A stretch of 64,000 nt of DNA from contig QXCR01000120.1 of assembly GCA_004380135.1 (NCBI GenBank), positions 62,001 through 126,000 of the forward strand. Direction: 5' to 3'. The notes under the pieces are model-generated. The model ran no database searches. It was not told where the DNA came from and saw only the letters and a list, made by a program, of their open reading frames with translations. Each line of letters opens with the position of its first letter. The stretch's first letter is position 1. The translations under genes and the position numbers were made by a program. The DNA comes from Stemphylium vesicarium (taxonomy: Eukaryota > Ascomycota > Dothideomycetes > Pleosporales > Pleosporaceae). Shown one piece after another: positions 1-12,908 of the stretch.

Positions 1-451
1 GGCGCCATGCTCTGCAAGTCTGTGAATCCATCTTGGAGTGATGAGGTTTGATAAGTACGTGATTGGAGTGATAGTTAAATGAATAACTGATAGCATCTTG
101 GAGACTGCTTTATCGCTTACCTGTATACTGAAGTGCTTCCTCACTGGCGATAGAAGGAATAGGTCAATAAAGGGAAAATCCGGGCGGGTGATATCAGAGC
201 TCCACATCAATTACCAGTATCGTAAAAAACAACAGGTTTCCATGAACTTGCTTGACTGTCGAAGTTCTAAGTTGCCTAAAGACATCGTCGGCTTACGAAT
301 ATCATGGGCTTACAAATCGGGCCTTGTAGCCGGTGGACAGCGTATACATTGACCGGTGGCGCCAGGTTACCCAAAAAGGTAGGTAGGCGAGACAAGATCT
401 ACGTTCAGAGGCTCAGGAAAAACCTAACTGATTCCAGCGCAATGATTGACC
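1..451. other. No gene recognised
   Basis: No open frame here resembles a known protein. It is the 3' flank of the cyclase-family gene on the minus strand. I see no RNA gene or clear repeat. Confidence 0.5.
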
Positions 452-1542
452 CTAAAAGATAGCGATAGCACCAGGCGGACTACCAATACCGCCTCGAACA
501 TGCAGTGGCGCACTCGTCATGAAGAACGTATACCGGCCCATATCCTTGCACCGCTCACTCAGTCTCTCTAGGTCCCACATTTCGCCGATAGCAGTGCCCC
601 AGTGAACAAGAAGCCACTCATGTAGACACCAGCCGTCTGTGAGTTTTGGTGGCCAAGCTTCGAAAGCGACATTATCGCCGACCATGGCAGCGAAATGGCG
701 GTCGTACAGCCAACGTACGGTCTTTTCGTTGGCTTGAATACCGATAGCAACACTGTTATCGCGGGTGCCGGCTTTGCGCTCCGCCTCATTCGCGTTACTA
801 TGTGCGTTAGCCATCTGCCCTTTCGACTCAAACGTCGCGTGAACTCACTTGTGCCAGCGCACATATCCGGTGCGGATCATCAGGATATCTCCTTGCTTGA
901 CGGTCGTACCCTGCCATTTCAGAGTCTCTTCAATCTCGTCAATCGGGATCTCGTGCCTCGAGACTGCACTTGGCGCTTTCCCCTTCTTCTCTTCATACCA
1001 CCTGAGCCAATCGCATAGTACACCTCTGCCCACTATACCGCCCCTCTCACACCACTTGTGGGTACCGTTTGTGTCGGTATGCTTGCAGTCTTCATGGGAC
1101 AGGCCATTATAATACATGCCAGACGCTTGATGGGCGAAATGCTTCAAGCTATCCCATTGCGAACCAGCTTGCGTGTTGATATGTAGCTCGTCGTCGTTGG
1201 CGCAAAAGGTAGAGAATTCTGCAAAGTCAATCTGCTTCTGTTCCAGCTCTTTGCGATTGAAGCCCGGGAATTGCACGTTGTGGAGTTCCCAGTCGAGCTG
1301 AATGTGCTCGCCGGTAGTGATTTCTTTGGATGCATCCTTCACAACAGCAGAGGTGAGGAGATTGATGGCTGTCTGGTGTTAGTAGAGTAGCTTTGAGGTG
1401 CCTTGGGGGGCGTAAACCGACTTCCGACTTCATCCTTATTCCCTTTCTCGTCGAAGAACCCCCATATACTGCCTTGAGGCATTCCCTCGACCTTTGGCAG
1501 GTCATCGAATGCTGGAAACTTGTACTCTTTCTGGGCGGCCAT
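452..1542 (-). CDS. Putative cyclase / kynurenine formamidase-like hydrolase
   Basis: Three exons give about 328 aa: 1542-1422, 1368-849 and 797-452, with introns of 53 and 51 bp. The first donor is GTCGGT (weak) but gives the expected reading VGTINLLT across the junction. The protein fits the fungal branch of the cyclase family (PF04199), metal-dependent hydrolases related to bacterial kynurenine formamidase. The family metal-site region is seen as HINTQAGSQWDSLKHF; the fungal branch usually has this GSQWD form in place of HxGTHxD. The C-terminal block has FEAWP and ends in GGIGSPPGAIAIF, as family members do. Cytosolic, substrate unknown. The start is the ATG at 1542, giving the usual N-terminus (FPAFDDLPKVEG). 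No cluster context. Family call firm, function not. Confidence 0.88.
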
Positions 1543-3451
1543 GTTTTACGTTGCGAATACTTTTCTTATCTAGATAATTGACTGATGGCTGCGATGAAGC
1601 TTTTGGACAAAAGATACTTGTACAAAGGCCCTTTTGCGCCCCGCACCGAGGTCAAGTGGCAGGACCCCGCCCCGCATCCTACAATGCTCGTTGCGGAGAG
1701 GTACCTCGTATGCAGCTTGGATGACGTGTGAGCCCATCATTTCTATTGATGCGGAGTTGCTAAGTGCGCGTCCCCGGCTGATGGTTGGTGAATCGCTAGG
1801 CGGTGCCGCTTCCGAAAGGTGGAGATGACCTGGGTTAGCGCACTCGGGCTGAGGTAATGCGTATGTCCGGTCCGCGAACAAAATGTATGCTGTCGAGTGT
1901 TTGAACACGATTGACGTTGTTTACGAAGAGTCACCTAGTGAAAATGATCCCACAACATCGCGTCGAGTGTTGGATGTAGATATCGCAATAACATGTGACG
2001 CTGACGTCATGACGAGGAATGTGCAACACTACCACAACAACCATCCTTGCGCGCGCAACATGCAGCAGTACTCTTCATCGTTCGAGAGTGCAAAATGTAT
2101 TTCTGCTTTGCGAATACAAGCGTCGTCGGCGGTTGCATTGGGCATCGTACAAGCATCTCTCTTCTTTACGAATCGATGAAAGAGGGCCAGGAGCGACGAC
2201 CGACAGTAAAGACTCGTAATGACGCGCACTTGAGACATCACTCGTAGAGCCAGCAGTTACATACCACATGGGGTCGGGAGCTATGTTGGAGCGCAACCAT
2301 ACTACAGACGACATGAGTCCATCACCATAGGCTTCGAGTTCGCGCAGCCTCGTACAGAGAATCGCACCGGGTATGCATCTGCAGTGATGTATAGCGTACC
2401 GATATCTGAACGACTCTATATAGTATCAGCTGTATGTCTGTTCAGGGCGCTGATATACTATCAAAGCCTCTGACAGTTCAAACGCCAGGCGACGGAACCG
2501 CAGGGCAAAGTGTTTGGAGTTCGCACCGCATCACCGACGATACCGGGATGCCATCGAGAAGGTACTGCACCGCTACCTTTCCAAACAGGCATGTACGACA
2601 ACGGCGAGATGGTCTTTTCTGCCAGTCCATTGCAGTCCCCCGCGCAATCATGCATGCGCCGACGCGTCGTACAATCCAAACGAAACGATGCGACTAGGTA
2701 TTCCAACCCATCAAAAACCAAAAAAGACAGCGAAAACGCCCGTATGAACGCACCGCATCGCGTGAAACCACCCTCACCGAGGACGTTGTCTTGAAAGTGC
2801 AGCGCGACGCAACCATATATACCCCCTTCCCCCATCCCGCCGAACCCCGGCCCTAACTCGGCAAAAACCGCACCCATCGTGTTGCTCTCTTAGCCTCTCT
2901 CCCGCTCTCTCTCGCATTCTCTTAATCTCGCACAACCCACGTACCAGCGCGTATAAGCGCGTATTCTCTTTCCCCAACGCGCGAAACGAGAAACCGCCCC
3001 ACGACAACCAAACACCCCTAAGCCACACTGCACCATGCGCTTAAGCGCCTCAAACAAGTCTTTGCGCCGCGAGACGCTTTACTAGACAGGGTAATGCTTG
3101 AGAGAGCGATAAGAGAGAGAGAAAGAGAAGACGGAGATTTATTTGCGAGCGGGGGGCTATGCTGCGACTGGTGGGGGCATGATAGTAGTAAGGGACTGAA
3201 GGGTAAGTATATGTATATGGACCGAATGCCTCGTATGTCAACCTTTTTTTTTCGCCATTCAGCAGATCACTTGCATCGAACTTTTTTTTTCTTGTCTTTC
3301 TTTCTCGTCCATCTTCTTTTCTTCGCCCAACGCGCCTCTCTTAAACTCTCGACTGCGCTTTCAATACCACACCGGCTATACCAGTCTCTTTTGTGACTTC
3401 ACTCTCCAACACCGCGTATCGAGCAAATAAAGCGCCAGTCCAACCCCAAAT
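1543..3451. other. Intergenic, divergent promoters
   Basis: About 1.9 kb between the cyclase gene (-) and the RTA1-like gene (+). It contains CT-rich and GA-rich stretches near 2885-2930 and 3097-3135 and T-runs near 3245-3300, typical of fungal promoters and 5' leaders. The open frames here do not resemble proteins. Confidence 0.5.
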
Positions 3452-4392
3452 ATGGCAACGATCAACAATCCGCTGCTCCAGCCACGAGGCGAAGCCGACT
3501 TCGACCTGTACCCGTACACGCCCTCCCAATCCGCGGGCTACGCCTTCGTAGCCCTCTTCGGCATCGGCGCAATAGTGCATCTGATAATGCTCGTTCCGCT
3601 ACGAAGCTGGTTCTACATTCCCTTCGTCCTTGGATGTGTCGGTACGTCTCCCCCACCCAGCATCAAAACTTTCCCCTCTAACACACACACCCAGGCGAAG
3701 CATTCGGCTACTACGGCCGCGCCTGGTCCTCAACAAACATCCGCAACGGTTCGCCCTACCTGCTGCAAATGATGCTGATCCTCGCCTCCGCACCCCTCCT
3801 CTCCGCCACAATCTACATGACGCTCGGTCGCCTCATCCGCTCCCTCGACGCAACCCACCACGCAGTCCTCAACCCTCGCTGGACAACAAAAATCTACGTC
3901 GTCATTGACATTGGATCCTTTGTGTGCCAGATCATGGGTTCCGCAATGCAGACCCAGGGCGGCGCCGAGGGCGCCAAAACGGGCGTGACGGTTGTGGTCG
4001 CGGGGCTGGGGACCCAACTTGCTGCGTTTGCCCTGTTTGTGCTCATGGCCGCCTTATTTCATCGAAGGTTGGATAGGGAACCTACGACGACGAGTTTGAG
4101 GACCCATGTTAACTGGAGGAAGTATATGTGGTCGCTGTATGCGGTTAGTGGCCTGGTTATGGTCAGGAGCTTGTTTCGATTTATTGAGATCTTGGAGGGG
4201 CCCGAGGGAAAGGCCTATGGGACTGAGGCGTACTTGTATGTTTTTGATGCGGCGTTAATGTTTGCGGTTGTTGTTATTATGGCGGTATTCCATCCGGGCA
4301 TGTTGTTTAGGGTTATCGGGAAGGCGGACATGATTCCGCTCGGAGATGATGACGGCGGTGATTTCTTGCTCCGGGGACGTAGTGGGAAATGA
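3452..4392 (+). CDS. RTA1-like lipid-translocating membrane protein
   Basis: Two exons, 3452-3641 and 3695-4392, with a 53-bp intron joining GCVG to EAFGYYGR, give 295 aa. The protein has about seven hydrophobic segments and the family signature order of RTA1 (PF04479): an extracellular N-terminus with YPYTPSQSAGYAF, the EAFGYYGR loop, LILASAPLLSATIYMTLGR, the DIGSF.CQIMGSAMQ helix, and a late VRSLFRFIE helix followed by GTEAYLYVFDA. The family includes yeast Rta1, Rsb1 and Pug1, plasma-membrane proteins linked to lipid export, porphyrin efflux and drug tolerance; which role applies here cannot be told. A short polar tail follows the last helix. Convergent with the HAM1 gene. Confidence 0.93.
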
Positions 4393-4932
4393 TGGGGTTT
4401 CTTTTGTTAGGAGGAAAGGAGTAATGGAGTTTGGGATCATTAGAATCATAAAAAGACGAGGTTGAAGCGCATATTCTCAAGACTTCAATAGAGATCTGCT
4501 TTAAAAATCATACCTTAGCCTTCTCAGCATGTTCGATCACTAGTGGTACTCACCAATAGCACACCATGAACCCCGGCTGGAATACCGCCGGAACAACACT
4601 TCACCAACCATCAGAATTACAGTGATTGAAAGCACCAATGCATTAACTATTACTACAGGAAAACGGCATCGCAGCACCCTATTTTTATCGCTCACCCAGC
4701 CTTAATGGCACAGGTTCACCCTCCAAGACCACCTCATTACAGGCGCATTATCTCAACTCACTTCAGCCGTGAACGAGAAAGAAACCAAAAAAACATGCCG
4801 TTGTACTATTCATGTGCGTGCGTGTGCGCCGTAGCGCAATCGTGGTATCATCCATGATCAAAAGGTAGGAAAGTCGTAATCATGACTTGCAACCCCAAAG
4901 CAGCCCGGGTATCACTGGTCAAGAACAATCAT
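4393..4932. other. Intergenic between convergent genes
   Basis: This holds the 3' ends of the RTA1-like gene (+) and the HAM1-domain gene (-). I see no gene, RNA or repeat. Confidence 0.5.
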
Positions 4933-7900
4933 CTAAGCGCGACCCTGAAAGACAGGGTTTTGCTCGCCGAAGGTGGTGTTGTACTCGCCGGGAGCGGCAG
5001 CGCCAGTAGGGCCGGTAGTGGTGGTGGCAGGTGCAACCGCAGGGTTGTTCAGGCCAGTGGTGCCAACGGGAGCGGCAGTACCGGTGGTGTTGAAAGCATC
5101 ATCAACCTGAGTACCGAACCCAGTGGTAGCGCCTGAAGGAACACCACCAGTCAAACCCTGGTTGCCAGTGGTAAGACCCTGACCAGCGCCAAGACCGCCA
5201 GCGTTGGTGTACTGGCTGTCATACTGGTTGGCTGATGGGTTTATGCCCTGCGAGGCAGCAAGACCGCGAGACTCATCACCGGGACTGCCGTAACCACCCG
5301 CACGGCCATGGGGCTTGCGAGTGATCTTGCCAACCTGAGGAAGGCTGGAAGTTTCCTTGGCTGAGCCAATGGAGAAGATAGGGCTCTCCCACTTCTCGCC
5401 CTTGGCAGCAAGCTCCTTGTACTCGGTAGCCTTGGAGGAGATACCTCCGGGCAGAGAGATGTTCTTGAAGATGGAGTCGTGCTGAGTCACAGCCATGTTG
5501 ACCTGGGTGTCCTTGACCTTCTCCTGGGCAGCCTGCTTCTTCTGCTTGCCTTGCATGAGACGGTGCTGGGCAGCATTGGCGTAACGCTGGTACATGTTCT
5601 GGATGTTCTGAGGGTCGGGGTTGCGCTTGGCCTCAGCCTCAGCACGGTCGGCCTCAGTCTTGATGTCGTAGAGGAGACCGTCAAGCTGGTTGGCGGAGTC
5701 CTTGATCTGCTTCTCCAAGACCTTTTGGATGACAGGGCGCATGACCTTGAGAAGGAGAGGCTTAAACATGTTGAAGAGGAGCTTGTGGTTGCTCTTCTTC
5801 ATCTTGATCTGCAAGTTCTTGATGTCCGACTCAACCTTTGTGACCTTAAAGAAGTGGGTCTGCGCGTTCTCACGGGCCTTGTCGGCAGTCTCCATCTCGA
5901 CCTTGAAGCTAAAGCCGGAACCGCCCATGAAGATGTCCATAACACCCTTGTCGGTGATGGATGGGAAGCCCTGCTTGCGCTTGACGTAGTAGGATACGTC
6001 CCTGAGGTCCATCTGCACACCCGAGACGGAGAGCATGACCTTATTCTTGTTCTTGCTCGAGATAGACTTGCGGCCCCAGCGCCAGTAGTTGTCAGAGCCA
6101 AACTCCAAAGAGTTGGGAGCGAGGTTGTCACCCTCAATGACAAGGTTCTCAACAACGGCATCAACCATGGAGTCGCTGTACTCGATACGTGGGATCGGGA
6201 CGTAGCGGACGTTCTCGAAGATGGCGGGGAGGATGACGTCGCTCAGGTCCTTCATGAGGTGAGGCTTGAAGACAGTCTGACCGTTCTCATCGTGACCGAG
6301 GTCGTGGAAGAGCTTATTGATGGACTCGGCGAACTGCTTGTTCTGTGGGTCAGCGTCGAACTGCTCGCCGACGAACTTGAATTCGTCAGCGATACGGTCA
6401 GTGTGGCCACGGTAGCGGCCGCGGAGGAGGTGGTGGCCGTCATCGTAGATCTGGTTCCACTCCTCGTTGCAGCGGTCTTCGAGAATGAAGCCCTGCTGCT
6501 GGAGAGTCTTGCGAATGAAGTGGTTGATGCGCGTGAACCAGTTACGGAGCTCTGGGTCCTGGTCGGCGTCCTTGTAAACCTGGTTGATGGATTCAATGAG
6601 ATCATCGAAGGAGGTGTTGTTAGCAAAACGCTCGAGAAGTGTCTTGATGTTGGTCAGCCATTGATTCTCTGAGAGGAAACCTAAATACGCACCTTGAGGT
6701 CAGCTTCAGCAGTAGTTAGTGCATCGTTCTGATGCGCACCTTGCACAGAGCCCTTGCCCTGCTGGCCGAGGTTCTTTCCGTGGCCGGAGTATTGCTCGGC
6801 GAGGTTGAGCAGAGTCTCAATGGCTCGCTGGTAATCTTGGTGACCCTGGATCTCGACAATCATCTTCTTCAGACGCCAGATGGTCTGCTCGCGACGCTCC
6901 TCTGGCATCTTCCCCTTGAGGTAGTTGTTGAGCTGGTCGCGACGTACGCGAGCTTTCTCCTTGTCCTCGTCGGAGGTGTTTGCGTCAACCTTTTGCTTAG
7001 CGGCTTCGAGACCGCTGCGGGCGTCAACGCCTGTTGTTTGGCCGGTCTGTCCCTCATGGGCAGCGAGATCCGCAGTGTGGGCGGGATCGCGAGCGCCTTC
7101 GGGGTTGGCTGCTTGGTTGATGTCCTTGGCGTGCTCCTTGAGCTCGCTCTTGGTCTCATCCTTGTTCTTGTTGCCGAAAGGCATGCTGCTCTTAGCTTGG
7201 TTGCGGAGGTTCTCGCGGTTCAGGTTGGAGGTGTCGTGCCAAGTGTTGTCGGCGGCGGGTTCATCCATCTTGTTGAGTTGCTCCTCTGAGGGCTTGACCT
7301 TGTTGGCTGTGTTCTGCGCAGCATCGCCAGCCATGTCTCGGAGGAGGACGGTAGCATCTGATAGGAGCTTCCTGAACTGGCCGTTGGAGATGAGAAGCGT
7401 ACCGAGGGTACGCATTCCCTCGAGGGCGTTGTTGCCATCTTGCTTTGCTGTGTCCTTGTCGACAGGTGCGCCGGGGAGGTTGGCTGAGTTGCCACCGAGG
7501 TGCTCGGCCTGCCAGATGAAGTCCTGGAGGAGGTTTCCCTCGTTCTTGGTGAGAAGTAGGAGCTTGGCCTGCTCGATGACGCTCTTCAGGTCAGTGACGA
7601 GACCCTGGCCGTCGGTCGACAGCTTCTTGGATGGTGAGCTGAGCGACCTGTGTGCGAGCGCCGAGTTGAGGGCGACATCAATTTGGCTGTTGGAGGGCAC
7701 CTTGCCATTGGAGAAGGCTGTCGTTGTTGATCAGCGGCTGTTGACAGTGTCGGGCGACGCGAACTGCGTTGTCGCGCCAATTGGAAGTGTCAGACATACC
7801 TTCGACAATTCCGTATAGTTGGAGCTTGTTGTTGACGTCCTTCTCCTTCTGCTTCAAGTCCACCGGACCTGCATCGCGTTAGTATCCAAGTGGTAGTGGA

Positions 7901-7935
7901 GCGGGGTAGGTGCACGTACGGTTTACGGCACTCAT
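4933..7935 (-). CDS. HAM1-domain (BPI/LBP-like fold) protein
   Basis: Four exons, 7935-7920, 7868-7800, 7717-6693 and 6642-4933, give 939 aa. The junctions were chosen by phase; the last reads DLK|TLLERF and removes a 50-bp intron containing in-frame stops. Residues ~20-400 form the HAM1-like N-terminal region, helical and charged, with a hydrophilic linker near 160-260. Residues ~400-760 form the HAM1 C-terminal part, with blocks such as YWRWGRKSISSKNKNKVMLS and MDIFMGGSGFSFKVEMETAD that suggest a lipid-binding BPI-type fold. Residues ~800-939 are a Gly/Thr/Ala/Pro-rich disordered tail. Filamentous fungi usually carry one or a few such proteins of poorly known role; membrane-lipid binding is an inference from the fold. 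The start sits in a 5-codon first exon (MSAVN). Confidence 0.88.
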
Positions 7936-9591
7936 GATGTACGTCTGCTGCTGTGGGTATCAAGGGTGGGGGTATCAAAAATACAGACGCAGAGCGGGAG
8001 AAAACAATGGGAGAAAGGTGAGGGGATGGGTATTTCAAAGGGTTAATGGGTATCTGAGTGGTGTGAGGGAGGAGGGCGAGTGCGGGCAGAAGCAGCTTTG
8101 TATTTCGGCTGGCTGGGTAACACGCGCGATTGCAGCGACTACGTCACTCAGTCGTAGCTTCCCGCTTGGTGAAGGGCCTGGGCTTGGAACAGCGACCGAC
8201 CACCTCGAACCTGATTGACCCCGCGACTACCAGCAATCCAAGCCTGCATCTGTTGACGCCCGCGGACACGCATCCACCCAACGCGGCCGCCCACTTGCCA
8301 TGGCCACCATGTGCCGTCCAGAGCCACAGTCGAGCATGCTTTGCACAAAAGCACGAAATCAGCCAGGCTCAAAGGAGGACGGCCCTGGCCTGTATGACGA
8401 GCCTCTGGGGGTTGTTTGGCAACTTTGGGGGACGGATCGGCGCCAGGTTTCCCAAAAGACGCCAGGAGATGCGTCCCGGTTGCGTCATGGTACGAGAGCT
8501 ATCAGCCACAATCTCGATTCCGTGTTATGCGAAGTGTGGCGTCAGAGTGTGCTGTGCGCCAATGCTTCTGCCCCGCAGCAAAACCTTTTTTTTTTTCCCT
8601 GCCTTGACAGGACTGCGTCGAGTTCTTAACTAGCTCTCTGTCTCGTGATTTTTTCGCACACGTTTCCCATACATTTCCACGCGGCTGCTCTTCTGCGTGT
8701 CGCCCCCTCGTGCGCCACATGTGAAAGTACCAAGCTTTTCTTGGCAAAACATCATCTCTAGCCCAGCGACTAGTGTGAGTACTCGCCTGCCACACCGCTC
8801 ACACGATGACGACGTTCATCTTTCAGCGCCGTGCCTCCAATCTCGCGCCCCGCCAGCTCATTCGCCATCAACAACCATTCAATGGGTCTGGCTGGCGCGT
8901 CGGCCTCCTGTTCCCTTCCAGGCTCGAGCGCCACACAACGCATCAAACGGCTCACGCACAAGCACGTGAGGGCAGCGAACGAAGCACGGAAACCGGGAAT
9001 TTGCGCGACAAGGCCAATCCTAGGAACAAGCGGCTCCCGTCTTTTCGTGATCTGCCCGCCCTGCCCTGCGCGCCATCCTAGATACTGACTGACTTGATGT
9101 GCCTGCATGGATACCTTGGTAGATCAGCCGATGCACTAGGCTTGTCAACGGCGGGTGTCTGTGCCTTGTCAAATTGACCACCTCCACAAGCCTTCGCGAC
9201 GATGTTGGCAATGCTTTGTAGACTGAAAACTGTCTAATTCGGCTTTTTCGGCTATCTGCTACCTTGATCAGACTGGGTGGACTATCTTTTGCTTTTCTGT
9301 GCCAACAGTCGACGCTTAGTGACCTGCGCTGCTGCGCTGCTAAACTTTATTGTACCTGTAGCTCGATGTACACATGTCACGCGTTCATTCTCGGTTTCGT
9401 GTATCCCTTTAGTTACTGCTTCAATTTTTATCCTACTCACTCGTCGCGCACAACTAACCATACATCCCAAGCATCCGCACGACCAAAAGAAAATGAGCCT
9501 GCCACCACCGCCACTCAACACCGTAGCCCTATTCAGATTCATAAACGGTTTCATAGCGGACCACGGGGCGCATTCGGATGCCACCACGCCC
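7936..9591. other. Intergenic, promoter of the HAM1-domain gene
   Basis: About 1.65 kb upstream of the HAM1-domain gene and downstream of the broken CorA-type gene. Long open frames exist on both strands but none has protein-like composition or family resemblance. I see no RNA gene. Confidence 0.45.
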
Positions 9592-12500
9592 CTAGTTCAA
9601 TCTCCCTCCCCTTCTCCCATACATATTTGCTCTGCTTCCCTCCCAGGGATTGAAAGCTTTCGATGACGATTGGCGCGGCAGTCCCTGTGTTCGAAGGGGC
9701 CCTCGCAACCTTGAGCCTTGGGGAGGTCTCTTATATTGTTCTCGAATAAGTTCCATGATGTCTTCGTTATGGCCTCTGGAAGGACTTCCGGCTCGGACTG
9801 GAGAGAATTTGTAGTTGCCCTGCGAGGTCGATTGCAACCTTGCAACATGACTACTTGACGCAAAGGCTCTTGCAACATGGGATGCATGTATTGGTCTGTC
9901 ATAATGCAATCGCTCATGCCGAGGTATGGACGCGTCCTCGACCGGCCCCATCATGTCTATGTTTGGGTATATCTGGCTTTCGTGCTCGAAGTCTGGTACC
10001 GCGCTAACATATTCGTCTTCACCAGGGAAGTCCTTGGGCTCCGATGCAGCTGTTGAGTCCCCTGGTGTGTATGAAGACGACGTTTGCTCGAGCTGGCCTA
10101 TGCTGCTGTGCTCGAGGCTACTTTTTGGCTTGCCTATAGCTGTTCCGGATAGCGAAGAAATTGTTTCCCGAAGCACATCACCGTTATAGCCAATGAGGAG
10201 GCAGGTACCCATTATGACTACCGTTAGTGGTATGGCGACGCTCCAAAATAAACTTTGGTTGTTCTCCATGTCACGGACATCCGCGGTGTTCATTCCAAAG
10301 TAGCTTGGGACGAAGGAAAGCGGGAGGAAAATGACCGTGACAACTGTGAACACCATAATGGCTTGGCCGTGATCCTCCTCGTTGATCTCGAGACTTTGCT
10401 TTGTGCGATCAGGAAGTTTTTTTGCACTGGCTGTCAAGGCCACCAAACTCCCTCATGATATTGTTGAGGCTGTAAAGACAAGTTTTCAGCAATTTGCGCT
10501 CGAATGGAAACATGCCAATCCTAGACAGAATCTAGTTCTGATACGTAGAGTCGTCAAGAACTTTCAAGTAGTTGTTGATGAGATTGGCCTGCTGGTCTTG
10601 AACGAATATAAGACCCTTCAATTCCTCTTGGAGATTGGTGAGATCGCGAAGCAGGCGTTTCCTAGGATGACGATTGACTTGAAACTGCTATGTGGTTGTC
10701 AGCCTGTGCCTTCAAATCAGAGCCTTTGTATTATCACTTGAGTATGATACCACTTCCCGGTGGCGCATAGACTTCCTCGGTATCAGGAACAGGTAACAGA
10801 GCAACTTACAAGTTTGGACACATAATCACGATATAAATCGCCGAGACTTTTGTGCGGCTTGATCGGTTTCAACAATAGTCGCCTCATCAACCATGCGCAG
10901 GTATACTCTGATCCTAGAAAAAGGTTCTGTATAACTTCTAGTGGCGGGTCTGACATAGCCATGCAACACAGCTGTGAGCGTGCATTGCTTAACGATCGAT
11001 GTGTACCCTCTCCGAAGCTTTTTAGATGCTTGAGCTGTGTCTTTAGATGAATGTGCGAGGACCTTGAAACACCGTATTGGCGTGACTCTTTCTCTAGAGT
11101 CCCCCTAGATTCACGCAAATTCGCCCAGTGGCCGCACAAAAGACTATGATCCGTCGAAATGTTTCTTTCACTTCATTTGGCAATTGGTACAGCCCTGACA
11201 TTGCGCCGTCTTCGTCTTGGACCCCTTCCATAAGTTCACGAACTTTCTCATACACACTCTTCGCGATCGAACATGCTTTTTTGAGGGTCTCTATAGTCTC
11301 AGCATTTGTTCGTTCGCACATGACCTCTGTCGAGGTCATCACCCAGTCCCCCAGCTGTGAAGCTACCGGTAGGTCTTGCGCCGATCGCCGGTCAATCGGC
11401 AAAGCTTCCTTTTTCTTCACTCTACGGTGCTGGGCAAGGTCAGGAGCTAGCTTCATATGGTGCTGCAGGTGTTTGAGCGCGTGTTCGTGGTCGGTGAAGG
11501 AGTGGCCGCTGTTGGCTGCTCTGCATCGTGTGACTATTTCTGTCAATGCCGGGTTGTCATCTTGTAGAAACAAATGAGACTTTCCGGTGGAGCGAATGTG
11601 CCAAGTCTCGTGTTCCACTGTAGAATTTCTGCGTATAGAATCGTTGTGTGCATTCGAAGGATAACGCGAGGAATTCCGGTCTTTTAGTGCAATAACCTGG
11701 TCATGGATGTTGGCAATTGCGCCCCAGAACTTGCGCAACACAGTGCTCTCTTCCGCATTGCCGACGAAAAATTTGACGGCCTCGCTGGAGACATCAAAGA
11801 TTTCCGCGATCTTCGCAGAGATGACGGCGCGATGGGCGCGGATTGTGTTCTGATGTAATGTAGAGCCTGAGACAACCCTCTCTTTTCCGTCTAATTTGGA
11901 TTTCAGATCGGAAAAAAGATGAAGAGTTTCTCTATGGGTCATCTTTGGTACATCAATGATTTTCTCGGTGCCGTCTCCTGTGAACTTCCTGTAGGATTGT
12001 TCCTCATTTAGTACTCGTACTGACTCATCTTGATAGTAGGTCTGCATCAACGTGCGTAGTGGATACAACTGGTTCTTCTTCGATTAAATATATGGCTTTG
12101 CTCGAGGAATCAGCTCAAAATACGGTACGCAGCTGAAGATGACGGACTGTGGAACGGGCTGATCGGATTCATCTGCTCGTAGAACCGTGCCCAGCTCAAC
12201 AAACGAGCCATTGTAAGATTGCCTGACCTTCTTATTACGAATTCCTTTGAGCAACCTCTCGGTGAGTTTTCGCATACTCTCATCAAGCCGCGGTGCAGTC
12301 AGGCAAACTTGCTTGAAACGAGTGAAGTCGAGCTCATCTACCCAAAAATGATACCAAACCGTAGTCACTGCCCCCTGCCAACTCGCATTCTCTGGCCTTG
12401 GTAGGTAATGAATGTTGATCCGGCTCCTTCCTCTAGCCTCCTTGATACCAATTCTTGCGAGTTGGTATTTCTCGCAAGTAGTGCGAGCATCTACAATCTC

Positions 12501-12698
12501 ACTCAGTCTAGCTTTTGTCTTGTTCTCTTGGATTCCCGCAGCTTTGCTGCTTGCTGCAGTTTTCTGCAAATTGATTGTATCCACGTAAATGGAAAGCTGT
12601 TTGCCCTTTGCATCTACCGGAGGCGTAAAACTAGGACGGATACTTGATGGATCACCGCTTTCAGCCGTCGGATAGTCGCCTTCAATGTCTGAAGCCTC

Positions 12699-12908
12699 CT
12701 GAGAAGAGATGTTAACCGATAATAGGTCGCTTGAGCAGTCCGGTTCCTGGGTTGGTGGTGGCAGAGGAGAGTGTGGCCGTGCCGAATGAAGAAGTAGCGG
12801 CGCTGGAGGGAAAAGTGGCCGCGCTGCAGGGAAAAGTGGCCGCGCCGGAACGAAAAGTGGCGGTTACGGCGAAAGAGAACGTGCCTCTGACAGCAAAAAA
12901 TCATACAC
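12699..12908 (-). other. Probable 210-bp intron in the CorA-type gene
   Basis: The reading frame before it (NEYD) meets a TAA at ~12866. Donor GTGTAT at 12908 and acceptor CTTCTCAG at 12699 are both phase 0, with GTTAAC before a pyrimidine tract, and join NEYD to EASDIEGDYPTAESG. The alternative is that the distal part is coding in the same frame and the TAA is a mutation. Confidence 0.5.
12800..12862 (+). repeat. Three 21-bp tandem units
   Basis: Units at 12800, 12821 and 12842 share the core GGGAAAAGTGGCC, the third with several changes. The array lies inside the probable 210-bp intron of the CorA-type gene. On the minus strand it reads in frame as a PARPLFP heptad. Confidence 0.85.

Noticed and set aside
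5479..6672. 397-codon plus-strand frame rich in Leu and Val
   Set aside because: It is the antisense of the HAM1-domain gene; its composition mirrors that gene's codon use and it has no family features.
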